Assembly: GCA_031271475.1 (NCBI GenBank)
Contig: JAISVP010000009.1
Location: 1 to 5,607, forward strand
Source: Oscillospiraceae bacterium
GTDB lineage: Bacteria; Bacillota; Clostridia; Oscillospirales; Ruminococcaceae
Direction of reading: 5' to 3'
DNA length: 5,607 bases
Below are positions 5,309 through 5,607 of this stretch, piece after piece. Position numbers and translations under genes: made by a program. Each line of letters starts with the position of its first letter. Positions within the stretch are counted from its first letter, which is position 1. The notes under the pieces are model-generated. The model was not told the DNA's origin. It searched no databases and saw only the letters and a program-made list of their open reading frames with translations.

Positions 5309-5607
5309 ATGAATATAGCGATAATAGGAGGCGGCGCGGCAGGTGCGTACGCCGCAATATGGTCGGCAAGATCCGGAAATGATGTTACTGTTTTTGAACA
5401 GAACGGTTATATCGGGCAAAAATTGCGTATAACCGGAAAAGGCCGCTGTAATCTTACCAATAACTGCACCGTGGATGAATTTATGGAACATATTCCCGAA
5501 GGCGGCAAATTTCTGTACAGTTCCTTAACAAGACATACGCCGTGGAATGTAATGACTTTTTTTGAGAGTATCGGCGTGCCTTTAAAAACCGAACGCGGCA
5601 GGCGGGT
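5309..5607 (+). CDS. HI0933/YhiN-family FAD-dependent oxidoreductase (BaiN-like), 5' part, cut by window edge
   Basis: The first 99 codons of a flavoprotein are present, open to the right edge. The N-terminus MNIAIIGGGAAGAYAAIWSA is a Rossmann FAD-binding fold with the GxGxxG loop (GGGAAG, residues 7-12). Glu30 at the end of the second strand is the expected ribose ligand. IGQKLRITGKGRCNLTNN (35-52) is the signature of the HI0933/YhiN family (TIGR00275, often annotated 'aminoacetone oxidase family FAD-binding enzyme' or BaiN). Full members have about 400 residues, so three quarters is missing. Family members are poorly characterised cytosolic NAD(P)/FAD flavoproteins, and a bile-acid role is known only for some clostridial ones. 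The start is fixed by AAGGAG at 5293-5298 in a hairpin loop. It is preceded by a 432-bp gene-free region, so it probably has its own transcript. Confidence 0.88.
   Translation, partial: MNIAIIGGGAAGAYAAIWSARSGNDVTVFEQNGYIGQKLRITGKGRCNLTNNCTVDEFMEHIPEGGKFLYSSLTRHTPWNVMTFFESIGVPLKTERGRR

Noticed and set aside
5003..5491. Minus-strand open frames across the gene-free region and the flavoprotein start
   Set aside because: They are short, overlap each other, the structured element and a recognisable + strand gene, and show no family sequence or ribosome site.

Overview
The window looks like chromosomal DNA of a Gram-positive anaerobe, most likely a gut-type clostridium (Clostridia, perhaps Oscillospirales). 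This rests on AGGAGG-type ribosome sites, a TTG start, a clostridial-style RarA, an HtpG with short linkers, a DUF3006 protein and the style of the intergenic repeats. The taxonomic call is an inference. All recognised genes are on the + strand.

Layout. 1-729 is the 3' part of an ABC-2 type transporter permease whose start lies outside the window. One base later comes a 186-residue membrane protein of unknown function (731-1291). Sixteen bases after that, a TTG start opens rarA (1308-2651), a AAA+ ATPase acting at stalled replication forks. These three genes are packed like an operon. The last ~19 codons of rarA run into a repeat-like element, and the 151-bp gap to the next gene is a mosaic of modular direct repeats.

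2803-4658 is htpG (Hsp90 chaperone). It is complete end to end (about 618 residues if restored) but broken by a one-base loss in a short A run at 3642-3645, leaving two overlapping half-genes. The rest of the gene is undecayed, so the lesion is either very recent or a sequence error. Two bases later is a 71-residue DUF3006 gene (4661-4876).

4877-5308 has no gene. It first holds a second copy of the 3' end of the DUF3006 gene (116 bp, two mismatches). Next comes a ~186-nt imperfect inverted repeat (5059-5244) with several nested and competing hairpins, which matches no RNA family I recognise. It ends with a hairpin that places the next gene's Shine-Dalgarno sequence in its loop. From 5309 the 5' part of a HI0933/YhiN (BaiN-like) FAD-dependent oxidoreductase gene runs off the right edge.

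The genes do not form an obvious single pathway: one transporter subunit, one replication-repair ATPase, one chaperone and one flavoprotein. I see no defence system, CRISPR array, tRNA, rRNA or transposase gene. The unusual content lies in the two intergenic regions and the htpG break.
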